Positions 33,989-45,718 of a DNA stretch of 64,000 nt are shown here, piece after piece. How positions within the stretch are numbered: the stretch's first letter is position 1; every line of letters starts with the position of its first letter. The notes below the pieces were generated by a model, which saw nothing but the letters and a program-made list of their open reading frames with translations, did not search any database and was not told the DNA's origin. The DNA is from Carposina sasakii. Taxonomy: Eukaryota > Arthropoda > Insecta > Lepidoptera > Carposinidae. The stretch lies in contig CP053157.1 in the NCBI GenBank assembly GCA_014607495.2, forward strand, positions 10,478,001 to 10,542,000. Direction: 5' to 3'. The position numbers were made by a program, and so were the translations under genes.

Positions 33989-34301
33989 CTAGTGGACGCC
34001 CGCGACTCCGTCCGCGTGGACTACATAAAATGTCGAAATTATCCGGGATAAAAAGTAGCCTATATGTTAAGTGGGACCTGTCACAATATATTCCTAAAAA
34101 CTGCATCGAAATCGGTTCAGCCGTTTCTGAGATTAGCGTGCGCAAATGCACAGACAAACAGACAAACCGACTAACAGACAAAAAATCCAAAAATCATCGT
34201 TTTGGGTTCTATTGCGTTGATAAAGGTCTTCTATGATATTTTTTCTCATATATATTCCATGTACAGACAGCGATCCGTTACATTTTTATTATATGTATAG
34301 A
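33989..34301 (-). mobile_element. Non-autonomous Helitron (313 bp)
   Basis: The minus strand starts A|TCTATACATATAATAAAA and ends in a hairpin region (ggacg ... cgtcc) then aCTAG|T. It contains aaacggctgaaccgatttcg and 'ttatcccggataatttcgac'. The same element is in plus orientation at 60369-60694, and its 3' half ends 54745-55708. TC start, CTAG end, 3' hairpin and A/T insertion point are the Helitron hallmarks. Confidence 0.75.
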
Positions 34302-34316
34302 TAATATTTAAATTTA

Positions 34317-34490
34317 CTGATGCGGTGCTTCACTAGAATACATCCGCTGCGTCTCCTCCCGTACATGTCGTAAGAGTCGACTTGGGAATTTAGACGCATT
34401 AGCACAAGCTAGCAACTTATAACTGATCATTTATATCTGGCCCGCTATGCTAAAGTGGCCGTGAGATCTCATTCACGATCCCATATTATT
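34317..34490 (+). repeat. SINE-like family D copy
   Basis: It reads actgatgcggtgcttcacta, gaatacatccgctgcgtctc, cgtaagagtcgact, gctatgctaaagtggccgtg, then a shortened end. Confidence 0.55.
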
Positions 34491-36067
34491 AAAGTTGTTA
34501 AAGCTAAAGGTATGATTCCGAACTGGTTCTGTTTGCTGCCACAGCAATACTGGTCCGCATACATTGTCTACAGGTTTATATGAGAGTATATTATTCCGAG
34601 CTACGCAGCAATGTCGCGGCAGCACTGCAGTGGCAGCACTAAAAAAAAAGGCTAAATTCAAATTCAAACTGCCACCTACAACTTTGCCCACATAGAATTA
34701 TGTATAGGTAGTTTTAAATTAGTATAGATACTCCTAAATTTTCTATCATTTGAATGTTTAAATGTTAATAAATCCGTTTATATTATATAATTTTGAAGAA
34801 GTTGTATTATTACTGCCAAGTTTCATCAAAATCCGTGCGGCATCTTTTGTCTGAAAAACCGACACCCTTTATCATAAGCTTTCATATTTAGGGCCGATTT
34901 TACTAAATAATCGTTAGAGGGGCTATCTGACTATTGAAAAATCGACCATTTATAATAGGTAGAGCAACCAACAATATGTTTACAGGAAAATGTGTTGGGG
35001 TAAAATCAAAATTAGTTAGTATGACACTCGCAATTTTTTGTGATGTCTTTGAGGATACTCGAGTGAAATATAATAGTAGTAGTTTTTAGTATTTTATTTT
35101 TCTCGATAAAAGAGTTATTTTTCTATAGTTGAGTATGATTGAAGTTTGAGTCTACGATATATATCATAATGAGGGTAACCTTTAACTAAGCTTCAGCGGC
35201 ACCTTAAATTGATAATTTTCTTAAAACTAGATGGCAGTAGGAGTGTTTTTAGAACGCGATATCGGTGACTGTTATCTTTGTGATGAAAATTTCTATATGA
35301 TGTCAGATTAAGCGCGTTAATTCTAGGCACATTGTCAGGCACAGGTATTTCGTAATGAGGTATATTCACTAGACAAAGATTTTTGTATAGATATAAGAGA
35401 AGTGGCAGATAAGATAATGTCTAAGCAGGCAGTTCTCTCTCCTACCGCCACTGGCGAGAAGATGATCTATTTTTCCCCACCCAGTCGTCGCCATTTGCGA
35501 TACCTAGCTAGCTGGGATTTCATATTCCTATTTCATCACTGGCAACAAAAAGACTTTTTTCCCGTTCTTCGGTTGCCACTGAGAACAGATCGAGTAGTAA
35601 CAACCGGACTTAACCATAGTGTTTTTTAAGAATAACCGCTTGAAACTAGATAAAATACCCAGCGCTTCTGAAAAAATCTGAATTTTTACCTTTGCTTAGT
35701 AACATAGGTCAAATACAATATGCCTATAATATTCTCCATTCAAACAAAATAAAAATAGATTTGGACTACATTTAATCTCGACATAAGGAAAATTATCAAT
35801 TTTTCTTCTGTGTAATCCTAAATTCTACTTTGGCTGATTAAAAAATCGGCACCTAATTCAATAACTGCAATAAAACGGCCACTCCTCGCAAATTCTCCAA
35901 TAACCTAGGAACGAACACTCATTATGGGAAATGTAGACGAGCGGTAAATCTGTCCAATGTTTAATATACTTTTCAAATAAATATGTCATTCTCAACTGTT
36001 CCTTACAATAAATATTCAGGCAGACTAAACATGTGCTAATTCTTTTGAGAATTAGTATATTGGTAGT
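34491..36067. other. No gene recognised
   Basis: The frames 34473-34691 (minus) and 35402-35629 (plus) are unrecognised. Apart from the 5-bp target site of the gypsy element at 36063-36067, nothing is supported. Confidence 0.4.
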
Positions 36068-36238
36068 TGTTAGGTACATCACTACGATTACCACATCCCT
36101 ATGTATGTCAAGTGGCGCCATCGCACTCGCGCTTGGTAACTATGTACCTGTGTAAAATGTCTGTGTATTTTTCTAAAATAATAAATGCCGTCCTACAACC
36201 AAGAAGCTTTTTAAATACACACCTCCAACTATGAAACA
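36068..36238 (+). repeat. 5' LTR of gypsy element
   Basis: A 171-bp LTR with TG...CA ends and an AATAAA signal in aaaataataaatgccgtcc near 36174-36192. It should contain the promoter for the genomic RNA, though no clear TATA box is seen. Confidence 0.93.
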
Positions 36239-36279
36239 TGGTGTCAGAAGTCTAACAAGAATATATCAAGCCCATTTCG

Positions 36280-39200
36280 ATGTCAGATCAAGAAGATAAA
36301 ATTCAATTTAAGTTAGCCATTGATGTCGCGCAGCCGCCATTGCATACGAGCACGCCGAGAACAGAACAAAAATCTGAATTTGTAAACATTTACCGAGGTG
36401 CGTACCCAAAACACAAATCAATTAAAGAAAACGACAAACCACAACTCATTACAATGACGTCTATTGAGAAGTTGAACACGAAGAGCAACAATATGCCGTA
36501 TGAGTGGAAAACCTGGAGCACCAAACTCAAAATCTACCTTAGAGCTAACCGCCTAGAAGACGAAGCAGATAGCAGGAAAGTCGCTATTCTTTTGCATAAC
36601 ATCGGCACAGACGCACTAAATATCTTTTATTCATTTGGCCTGGACCTGGACACGGTAACATTTCAAGCTCTGTTAGACAAATTTGAACAATATTTTATGC
36701 CAAAAATTAACATAACAATGGAAAGACATAAACTGTTTAATCGACGACAGGGTCCAGAGGAGTCCATAGACGCATACATCACAGAATTGAGAAACCTATG
36801 TCAGTCATGTGAATTTGGAAACATAAAGGACAGTCTACTTAGAGATATCTTCAGCTGGAACTTAAATGGAAACAACCAATACATAAAGGAACGCATTCTG
36901 GAAGATCAACCTAAAACATTGGATGGAGCCGTAGATGTTGCTAAGAGATACGAGTCAACAAGACAGCAAGCAAAAGTTTTAGAACAAGCTGCAAATTCGT
37001 TTGTTGGAGAAGTCCATGCAACTACAGGTTATTATCGTCAAAGGCAGAGTCGGAGCCATGAAAGAAAGAAGTCGGCACAGGACAAGTCAAGAGCACCATA
37101 TAGAAATCATCAAAAGTCAACGAGTAGCGGTCCAGTGTGTGGAAAATGTGGTCAAAAACATAGAGTTAGATGTCCGGCAATAGGAGTCAAGTGTCATCAG
37201 TGTAAGAAATTTAATCACTTTGCAAGTGTTTGTAGAAACAGACAAGTAAACATAGTTGAAACTGAAGTACCAGATACAAAGTCAGAGTCAGAAAAGCCTT
37301 CGCTATTTCTAGGAGTAGTCTCAGTTCAGTGCATACAGTCAAAAAGTCATATTGATAAGTCATGGGACACATGTTTGTTAATTAATGATAAACAAGTCAG
37401 TTTTTTACTTGATACAGGTGCAGACACAAACATTCTATCACTAGGCACATTTCAAACACTCAACATTCCATATAGTTCAATCATGAAAAGTCAATTTACA
37501 CTATCAACATTCAGTGGTGAAATAATACCGACTGTAGGACAGGTCAACCTACTTGTTAGTATTAATGATAAGTCATACAGTGTAAATTTCCACATAGTCG
37601 ATCTAAAATGTCAAAATATTTTAGGCAGAGTCGCATGCAAGTTGCTAAATCTAATAAAAAGGATAAACAAAGTTACTTTTAGTGAAATGTCAACCAAAGA
37701 GACAGGGCATAGTTTGGAACATAGTGCAAAACAAATAATAGATTCAAATAGTGATTTATTTGAGGGCTTAGGGTGCATAACTAACTTTGAGTGTGAGTTA
37801 AAACTAAAGCCAGATGTAATACCAGCAATAGATCCATGTAGGAGAATTCCTTTTCAGCTACAGGAACCTTTAAGAAAGGAACTAAAATTAATGGAAGAAA
37901 ATGATGTAATCTGTAAGGTTGAAGAACCAACGGAGTGGGTAAGTCCAATTGTGTTAACCTCAAAAAAAAATGGGCAGTTACGCATTTGCATTGACCCTAG
38001 AAAGTTAAACCAGGCTATTATGAGACCCCATTTTCAGTTCCCTACATTAGATGAATTAAAGTCAGACTTAGCTGGTGCAGAATTTTTTTCAACACTAGAT
38101 GCCAACAAAGGTTTTTGGATGTTAAAACTCACTGAGACATCTTCTAAATTATGCACATTCATTACACCATTTGGGCGTTATAGATACAAAAGACTACCAT
38201 TTGGAATCAATGCAGCCCCTGAGATCTTTCATAGGGAAATAATCAAGCGTTTTGGCGACATTTCAGGTGTTAAAATATTAATGGATGATTTTCTAATTTA
38301 TGGAAAAACCTCTGTAGAACATAATGAGATACTGGAAAAAGTGTTGGCCAGGGCACGAGAAATAAACCTAAGATTCAACAAAGAAAAGTCAGTCATCTGC
38401 AAAACTGAGGTAAGGTATCTTGGACATATTTTTAGTAAACAAGGCATTCAACCTGATGTGTCTAAAGTCGAAGCCATTTGTAAAATGACTAGTCCAACTA
38501 ATGTCACAGAATTACAGAGATTTTTAGGCATGGTAAATTACCTAGGTCCATTTCTTCAAAATTTGTCACAGGAAACTGTTAACATGCGGTCATTATTAGC
38601 TAAAAATGTTGTTTGGTTATGGTCAGATCATCATGAAGCTGAATTTAATAAAATCAAAGCTATGATCAGTTCAGCCCCAGTTTTAACTTATTATGATCCA
38701 AAACGGGAGATAATTTTATCAGTAGATGCGTCAAAATTTGCTTTAGGTGGAGTCTTAAGTCATGAAAAACAGCCAATTGCATACGCATCATGCTCTTTGA
38801 ATAAATGTCAACAAGGTTATTCACAAATAGAGAAAGAGTTATTAGCAGTCTTGTTTGGCTGTACTAAATTCCATCAGTATCTTTATGGACAAACAATAAC
38901 AGTAGAAACTGATCACAAACCGCTTATAAGTCTATTCAAAAAAGCTTTATATGACATTCCCCCAAGACTACAGCGCATAATGCTTAGACTACAGCCTTAT
39001 GATCTTAATGTAATGTACAAACCAGGTCGTTTCTTATACATAGCAGACACATTGTCAAGATCCCCATTGCCAGAAAATTCATTAACAGATCTTGATCATG
39101 ACATTGATCTGCATGTAAACCTAGTCATGTCTCATTTGTCAGTCAGTAGCGAAAAACTCAAAGAAATTCAAATCAAAACATTACAAGATACAGTTTTGTC

Positions 39201-40371
39201 ACAAATTATTCAATATTGTAAGTCTGGATGGCCAGAACACAGGAGGTCAATAAATCAGTTTGTCAGACCATATTTTACTTTTAGACAACAAATACATGTC
39301 ATTAATAACATTGTTTTTAAAAGAAACTCAATAATAATTCCAGAGTCTATGAGAGAATCCATTATAAAATTAGTTCATGAAGGACATCAAGGTATTAATA
39401 GTTGTATTTGTCTAGCAAGAAAATCTGTTTATTGGCCTAACATGAACTTGGATATAGAAAAGTTTATTAGTCAGTGTGAGAGTTGTCTAACATATAGAAG
39501 AAATAATACTAAAGAGCCTTTGATTAGTCATGAGTATAAGGAAATGCCATGGGACAAAGTAGGAGTAGATTTGTTCGACTTTAACAAAAACAAATATTTA
39601 ATTGTTGTAGATTATTACTCAAAATATGTAGAACTAGCATTGCTTAGGACTGGATCAAATGCATTGAGTGTAATCACACATTTAAAATCTATATTTTCAC
39701 GTCATGGAATCCCTAAGATTCTTATTTCTGATAACGGTCCGCCATTCAATTCAAAAGAATTCAGTAATTTCACATGTGATTGGGATATTCAACACATTAC
39801 ATCAAGTCCATATTTGAGTCGTTCTAATGGTTTAGTAGAAAGAACCATTGGTACAATAAAAAATATTCTAAAGAAATGTTCACATGATAACACAGACCCT
39901 TACTTAGCATTGTTATTATATAGAAATACTCCAAAATTTTGTAAGTATAGTCCTTCTGAGTTATGTATGTCTAGAAATTTGCGTACAAAGATACCTAGCT
40001 GTGAGAATAACTTGAAACCTAAACTGATTGATGAAGATATATTTAAACAGAAAAATGAAAAACAAAAAGTAAAGTCAATAGTTTATTACAACAGAAACAG
40101 TAAAGTTTTAGAGTCACTACACTTAGGAGACAATGTTTATTTCAAGCGCAAGCCGGAAGAGATCTGGACACCAGGTAAAATAGTCCAAATAGGTCCAGAA
40201 CCACGTAGTTATATTGTAGAAAGTCTAGTTGATAAAAGTCAGTATCGTAGGAACAGACAACACATTTTGAAACCTAAAAACACACAAAACACTACATCAG
40301 ATACACATCCACCTGTTATAAAATCTAGAACTGAGTCTAAGATTTATAGAAAACCAAATTTTTATGCATAA
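36280..40371 (+). CDS. gag-pol: Gag-Pol polyprotein, Ty3/gypsy mag-like
   Basis: A single 1363-codon frame with no stop or frameshift. Gag occupies about 1-320 and ends in two zinc knuckles at 287-318 (CX2CX3HX3C, then CX2CX4HX4C) for RNA packaging. The protease has DTG at 378-380. The reverse transcriptase spans about 540-730 with catalytic MDD at 668-670, a methionine replacing the usual tyrosine-x before DD. RNase H starts near 810 with D816. Integrase has an HHCC zinc finger (H1033 to C1069) and a D1097-D1151-E1187 triad with spacing 53 and 35. The C-terminus carries a basic tail. Gag and Pol fused in one frame is common in the mag/K02A2.6 lineage. I chose this ATG because it is the first after the primer binding site. 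Confidence 0.95.
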   Translation: MSDQEDKIQFKLAIDVAQPPLHTSTPRTEQKSEFVNIYRGAYPKHKSIKENDKPQLITMTSIEKLNTKSNNMPYEWKTWSTKLKIYLRANRLEDEADSRKVAILLHNIGTDALNIFYSFGLDLDTVTFQALLDKFEQYFMPKINITMERHKLFNRRQGPEESIDAYITELRNLCQSCEFGNIKDSLLRDIFSWNLNGNNQYIKERILEDQPKTLDGAVDVAKRYESTRQQAKVLEQAANSFVGEVHATTGYYRQRQSRSHERKKSAQDKSRAPYRNHQKSTSSGPVCGKCGQKHRVRCPAIGVKCHQCKKFNHFASVCRNRQVNIVETEVPDTKSESEKPSLFLGVVSVQCIQSKSHIDKSWDTCLLINDKQVSFLLDTGADTNILSLGTFQTLNIPYSSIMKSQFTLSTFSGEIIPTVGQVNLLVSINDKSYSVNFHIVDLKCQNILGRVACKLLNLIKRINKVTFSEMSTKETGHSLEHSAKQIIDSNSDLFEGLGCITNFECELKLKPDVIPAIDPCRRIPFQLQEPLRKELKLMEENDVICKVEEPTEWVSPIVLTSKKNGQLRICIDPRKLNQAIMRPHFQFPTLDELKSDLAGAEFFSTLDANKGFWMLKLTETSSKLCTFITPFGRYRYKRLPFGINAAPEIFHREIIKRFGDISGVKILMDDFLIYGKTSVEHNEILEKVLARAREINLRFNKEKSVICKTEVRYLGHIFSKQGIQPDVSKVEAICKMTSPTNVTELQRFLGMVNYLGPFLQNLSQETVNMRSLLAKNVVWLWSDHHEAEFNKIKAMISSAPVLTYYDPKREIILSVDASKFALGGVLSHEKQPIAYASCSLNKCQQGYSQIEKELLAVLFGCTKFHQYLYGQTITVETDHKPLISLFKKALYDIPPRLQRIMLRLQPYDLNVMYKPGRFLYIADTLSRSPLPENSLTDLDHDIDLHVNLVMSHLSVSSEKLKEIQIKTLQDTVLSQIIQYCKSGWPEHRRSINQFVRPYFTFRQQIHVINNIVFKRNSIIIPESMRESIIKLVHEGHQGINSCICLARKSVYWPNMNLDIEKFISQCESCLTYRRNNTKEPLISHEYKEMPWDKVGVDLFDFNKNKYLIVVDYYSKYVELALLRTGSNALSVITHLKSIFSRHGIPKILISDNGPPFNSKEFSNFTCDWDIQHITSSPYLSRSNGLVERTIGTIKNILKKCSHDNTDPYLALLLYRNTPKFCKYSPSELCMSRNLRTKIPSCENNLKPKLIDEDIFKQKNEKQKVKSIVYYNRNSKVLESLHLGDNVYFKRKPEEIWTPGKIVQIGPEPRSYIVESLVDKSQYRRNRQHILKPKNTQNTTSDTHPPVIKSRTESKIYRKPNFYA

Positions 40372-40760
40372 TTTTATTGTTGTGTAGGTACATAATATAA
40401 ACAAACATAACCTCTAAAATAAGTAGTAGAATTTGTACTGTCATCTGTCATTGAGTGAACATAGATTATAAGTTTTATAGAGATGTCATAAAAATAACAT
40501 AAAAAAAAAAGTGTACATACATTCATACTGTGTCAAATTAATCATTAAAAGAGGAAATTTTGTAAAAGACTTACAAACGTATGTATTGTAATTAATAGAT
40601 ATTATGATTATAATAAAAAATAAAACTTGTTTAAGAATACAAGGTGAAATTGTTAAAACTTGTCTATGGTTAAGTATAGGAAAAACTTTTAAGTTAAAGT
40701 GTCATGTTAAACATTGTTTAGTATAAGCCTTGTCTAATACCTACTTTTGAAAAAGGGAGA
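40372..40760 (+). other. 3' untranslated region and polypurine tract of gypsy element
   Basis: AT-rich noncoding DNA between the stop codon and the 3' LTR, with no env frame. The purine run at 40750-40760 would prime plus-strand DNA synthesis. Confidence 0.85.
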
Positions 40761-40931
40761 TGTTAGGTACATCACTACGATTACCACATCCCTATGTATG
40801 TCAAGTGGCGCCATCGCACTCGCGCTTGGTAACTATGTACCTGTGTAAAATGTCTGTGTATTTTTCTAAAATAATAAATGCCGTCCTACAACCAAGAAGC
40901 TTTTTAAATACACACCTCCAACTATGAAACA
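40761..40931 (+). repeat. 3' LTR of gypsy element
   Basis: Identical by eye to 36068-36238. It is followed directly by the GTAGT target duplication. Confidence 0.93.
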
Positions 40932-40954
40932 GTAGTGTAAGTGGATTCGACTAA

Positions 40955-41090
40955 TGCTTCGAGCACACCGGATGCGTATGCGTGCACGTAAGCGTAGACG
41001 TCAAGCGGTGACAGTTCCATACATTAAACTCAGAGGTACGTGTACGTCTACGCTTACGTGCACGCATACGCATCCGGTATGCTCGAGGAT
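40955..41090. mobile_element. Palindromic MITE, copy 3 (two modules)
   Basis: A short foldback: gagcacaccggatgcgtatg and catacgcatccggtatgctc at the ends, a single acgtcaagcggtgacagttc / cattaaactcagaggtacg centre. It may be the basic form from which copies 1 and 2 grew. Candidate duplication TAA at 40952-40954 and 41091-41093. It begins only about 18 bp past the gypsy target duplication. Confidence 0.7.
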
Positions 41091-42229
41091 TAATACCTTA
41101 GAACCCAAAGTCAACCTCACCTTGCCGTGTTGCACCTTGCTATTTAAAAGCTTATAATGCCTGTTCAGAATGGCTCGGTAACATTTCCCATTGAATTTGT
41201 TACCGGTATAGCTAGATTATTGTATTTGTGCCCGAAAAGCGGCGGTATGCTTACCCCTTATCACGTGAGACTTAACAGGCTAACTGGTGAAAAGTGGTTG
41301 TGTAAATTGCTTACTTCTGCCCAACCTCTTTGAGCGATAATGGGCGTTTTAAATTTTCAAATTTTCTTACTCTTCCATTCCATTCCAATACAAATTCCAT
41401 TGCTATAACAAACGATCGCCACAGAAAAGTCCGTCTGCGCTTACCTGAGCTCCCCGTTCCACTGACTCAGAATTACTTCCGGTCATGGCATCGTCTTGAA
41501 TTATGATTATTTTATCGCACCCATAAAATTAATAGGACTAACCGTTCCCACCGCATTAGCTCGGGAATTATTGATTGCCTCTGTTTTTCCTCCCCCTGCC
41601 CTGTTTATCATTGTTGGAAATGTATCAATAAACAACATTTTATTATGAACAAATGTTAGAATTTATTGATGTGCATTAGGTTATGACTTATTTAGAAGTT
41701 TTAACTGATGACGATTGTGTACTCTCACTAAGTATCATAGTGGCTCAGTGTGAAATTGGTTTGAATTACATTTTTTTGTACATATGAGACATGAGATGAA
41801 CATTTCTCTTTTAGAAATAAGCATTTATACATTAATTTGACATCCACTTGTAATTATTTATTTATTTTTGTGTAATAACGAATAAGATTTTTTTACCTCT
41901 AGCGCGGATACTCCTGTTTCGGCACCGCATCGTCTCTTTATTTTCCCACTTAAGTAAGACTAGCCATGTTATTACAAAAGAATTAAAACATATTTTAAGC
42001 TAAACATGATGCTAAATTTGGCAGATATGCCATATATTTTGCTGTCAAATGACATTTTAAATCAAGTCTAACTTTAGGCGCTCTTTTTTAATAACGCCGT
42101 AGCACTCCAGTATACCTACTTTTATCTTTAATTCTGTAATGTTTTGTGTAGTTCAACGGTTTAGGCTGTGTTTTGTTTTGATCCGTTAGTCATTCAGGAC
42201 AAAGCATTTTATATACCTACTAGCGGCCG
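41091..42229. other. Single-copy-looking DNA, no gene recognised
   Basis: The stretch 41400-41620 is less AT-rich and not repeated here; it could hold regulatory DNA, but no exon can be supported. Confidence 0.35.
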
Positions 42230-42432
42230 CCCACGGCTTCGCCCGGCAGACCGTAGGAACCCACCTGAGTGCATTACTACCGTGCGAAGCCGGGCCGGGT
42301 CACTAGTTATATATTATAAACCTTCCTTGTGAATCACTCTACATATTAAAAAACTGCTTCAAAATCCGTTCCCTAGTTTGAAAGATCTAAGCATACATAG
42401 GGACGGACAAACAGCGGCAAGCGACTTTGTTT
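42230..42432 (-). mobile_element. Helitron-like element, diverged
   Basis: The minus strand ends CTAG then T after a GC-rich region (ctagcggccgcccacggctt on the plus strand) and shares ctaagcatacatagggacgg and gcaagcgactttgtt with 21218-21420. Confidence 0.5.
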
Positions 42433-43110
42433 TTATGTATTTAGTGATATTGATTTAATAATATCAGTAGCAGCAACGTAAATTATCAGTCTTAAAGGTG
42501 CAACCTCACTACAACCTTTTCCGACAAAAAAGATGAAAAGTGAGCCAAAGATTTTATTATATTCTACAAGGCAAATAATACATTATATTGGCTATTCGGT
42601 TGATTTATTCGATCGAGGGCGTCCAAAGGTAGCCGAGCCGATAATTCACGGAAGCTAATATCCAAACGTACAGACAGCCGCATTCAGTACGTACAGGAAC
42701 CAAGGGCTGGGTTGTATGTACGTTATCGATATATTCGATGTTAGCGGGTTATTGTTACATATGCTTTTTTTTCGTTTTTGTTTCCGAGTCATGGATGTTT
42801 CTATACTTATTTATGTATTTATATACCGTTACTTAGTACCCACGACACAAGACCTTAGGGATCTTAATGTGGGACTAGGTCAATGTGTTGTGAAGTGTGT
42901 GAATATTTTTTTATTATTTATATGCATGAATAACATGATACTTAGGTATACTTTGTTATAAATGAGGGTTTGAAATGACGTTAACGATGGCGACTATTTC
43001 ATGTTGCTTACTAATTAGTGTCGCACAAAGTGCTTTTCACAACATTATTTCGACGTATTTTTTACTAAAGTCACTAAAGTGGTACTCAGTGTACAACTTT
43101 ATAATCAGAG
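42433..43110. other. No gene recognised
   Basis: The frame 42716-42961 is hydrophobic but has no family signature. Confidence 0.4.
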
Positions 43111-43152
43111 TCGTCCACTGCTGTACGTAGGTCTCCCCCAGAGCACGCCAAA
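43111..43152 (-). repeat. SINE family B / RTE tail fragment
   Basis: gtccactgctgtacgtaggt, ctcccccagagcacgcc is the shared tail alone. Confidence 0.6.
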
Positions 43153-44347
43153 AGGCTTCTGCCCCTTTTCTTCTAATATTATGCTTCCGCGATATTGTTA
43201 AATAGGTGGAGGAAGCGAAGTTGCGTATGGGCGCAACTCCTAAGCGAAGTCCTTTAAAAAAATAGGTATTCATTGTGCGCACAACTTACGAACCCAACTA
43301 CACCTAACGCGTATTATTACAGCCAGCAGGTGCGCCTAACTATGGACATCATATGAATGGTAATGGCGACGATAACATACTAGATCGCGGTGAACTCAGA
43401 TTTATTGTTTAGGTACCTAATGGTTGAGTTTTTTCTGCAGCCAACGTCACCCGTTCACATACTAGGCTGCATAAAAAAACCAACAACGTTCTAGAATAGG
43501 TACGGAAATGGCATAATGTTCAGATCAAACTTATTAATTTACTTAATCTTGTTTTGGTTGTAATAGGTACCTACCTATAAGTTAAACTACTATGTCATAC
43601 TAGCCCAATGCGTCACAATTGCTATAAAGCGCGGCAACTCTGCTAGCAATTTGGGCACCTTGTCTTGGTTCATGGGCCTCACCTGGCACTGTACATAGTA
43701 GAAAAATAGTAGGTATAAAAGTTTTAAAATTAAGGTATAATAAAATTAACAATCTAAATACTAGTAAGAAATAATATTTTTTTTAATGTACATCGATATT
43801 ATAACTAAATTGTTAACATACCTTAAATTCAAAGAGTCAGCTTGATTCGGTATTTTTCATATAAAATTGAAACTTATCAAAGTTAAACAAGTGATCAATT
43901 TAAATAGCTCTTTTCAAGTTAACAACCCGATTGTTTTCTAAAATAATCGTTCTAAAAAAGACATTTTTGTATGGGCTTTGACAAGGGTGTTAATTATAAG
44001 CTAGGATGAGTAAAAAAACTTCGGAGGGGAGCTAAATTTATCCCTGAACCTGATGCTCAAACGACTTCTTTTTTCTTGACAAAATGGAAAGAAATAATTA
44101 AGAGAGGCGTAGAGGGGCTCTAGGCGTAATAAAACACTCTGCGTTGACTGACGATTCTCTACGTGTCCTATATTTAATTTAGACAGGAGTTTTCACAGTT
44201 TCTTTAATGATATGAAACACCTGAGTGACGAGAATTCTCTACCTATATAAGAGGAGCAATCCTATTATTTTCAGGTGTATACTGTTGTAACTGTGCTCTA
44301 AAGAGAGTAACTTATTCTTTAGAAGTCTATCTGTACTATTATGATCA
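43153..44347. other. No gene recognised
   Basis: AT-rich, with no supported exon or shared repeat. Confidence 0.4.
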
Positions 44348-44630
44348 TCTTCCGATCGGGTTGCGTAGGTTCGATGCCGGTCACGGGCCTGTACCAATGA
44401 ATTTATTTTATATTATATTGATTGTATTTCTGTGAAACTGTCCCTTAGCTCGTGCCGCAGAAAGCACGTAGGTAAACTGTCGTGTCGACTTTTCGTCTCA
44501 TCGGTCTATGAGAGTGAGGGAATAGAGCGTGCACCTGTATTTGCGCGTACACTTGTGCACTATAATATCTGGCTAATCCCCGTTGAGATTGGCCATCGTC
44601 GTAGCCGAATTACAGTCCTCCAACAAAATG
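44348..44630 (+). repeat. SINE family A, 5'-truncated long variant
   Basis: It begins near the B-box (ggttcgatgccggtcacgg), then gaaagcacgtaggtaaactg, cgtgtcgacttttcgtctca and gcgtacacttgtgcactata, ttgagattggcc. It extends beyond the 3' end of the 24571 copy, so at least two length classes exist. Confidence 0.6.
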
Positions 44631-45718
44631 GACCGCCATGATTTCTTTTTTAAAAGCCTCATATAAAATTGTAAGTCACAACTTTTCGCGGCGAGTAAAT
44701 GTCGCTCTGATACTGCTAATAGCGGCATCTTGCATTCACAATGTAAGTCTTGCCCGGTAAGTTCGAAATATCCAATAATAATCAAAATACGAGTAAATTC
44801 ATAAAATAAACATGACCTGTCCATGATTATGGCATAAAAGTCGTAAATTTTCGATCAATGCGCACACCAATACAAAATTCAATAACATGCCCACTTGTGT
44901 TTGGCCAATATCGAATATTGGAATGTAATATGAATAGTTCATGAATAATATAGACCTGGGATACACAATACGTCCTGTCAGAAGGTGTCCCTAAGTGTAT
45001 GTGATTGGTATTATGTAAAATTTGATTTTCAGGTGCCGTCGCGCGACCCAAAAGGCAAAAATTATTGAAACAATCTGCGAGTAATTTTATAATAACATTC
45101 TAAGGAAATCTGCAGTATACATTAAGTGAAGACGGGGGAGGTAGCAAAAAGAACCATCTAATGGGATCGAAATTTTCTAGATTGGAGACTATATAAATAG
45201 TCAGGGTTGCGGGTAGGTATCTGGTAGATGACAGTCGCTCGCTTCCAAGCGATTGCAGCGGGGGGCTTTCAAAAGGAAGACTATATGTAGCAGTAGACTG
45301 ACTAAAATGAACTGATGGTTTTAAAGAGGTCTAGTAAGTGGAAAATTTAAAAAAGAAGGTTACAAAAACTATTCTCTCATTATATACACTCACATAAATT
45401 ATTTCCTCATTAAAAACACTCGTTGAGCCCTAATACACCGAAGAGCATTTAAGGAAGTTTTAATGTTAGTCCGAGAGGACATTGTCTTTAATGTTACAAC
45501 ATTGACAATGGTAAAAAAGTAGGTAGTAGGTACCTACCAAAAATATTGACTGTAATATGTTATATATGATGTTGTAATTGTACTTTGGTATATTTATGAC
45601 CGGAATATACGTCACCAATTTGTCTGTACATTTATTTTTTTAATGTGTTTTGCCTAAGAGAACTCTGTCATAATACGATTTAATTTTTTTTCATACTTGG
45701 CTATGGTCTGCTTGCTAG
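44631..45718. other. No gene recognised
   Basis: Minus-strand frames 44573-44824 and 44827-45051 show no domain. Confidence 0.4.

Larger units (their letters stand above)
36068..40931 (+). mobile_element. Intact Ty3/gypsy LTR retrotransposon (mag-like)
   Basis: LTRs of 171 bp at 36068-36238 and 40761-40931 are identical by eye and begin TGTTAGGTAC and end GAAACA. The target duplication GTAGT is at 36063-36067 and 40932-40936. The primer binding site starts right after the 5' LTR (tggtgtcagaagt, 36239-36251), matching what I recall of the leucine tRNA 3' end. The polypurine tract aaaaagggaga is at 40750-40760. One long gag-pol frame lies between, with no env. Identical LTRs mean a very recent insertion. 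Confidence 0.95.

Noticed and set aside
37001..37183. 60-codon plus-strand ORF, and the minus-strand frame 37781-37963
   Set aside because: Shadows of the gypsy gag-pol frame.
42716..42961. Small membrane protein gene
   Set aside because: The hydrophobic stretch is built of F, I, L and Y from T-rich DNA, with no start context, splice site or homology that I can support.
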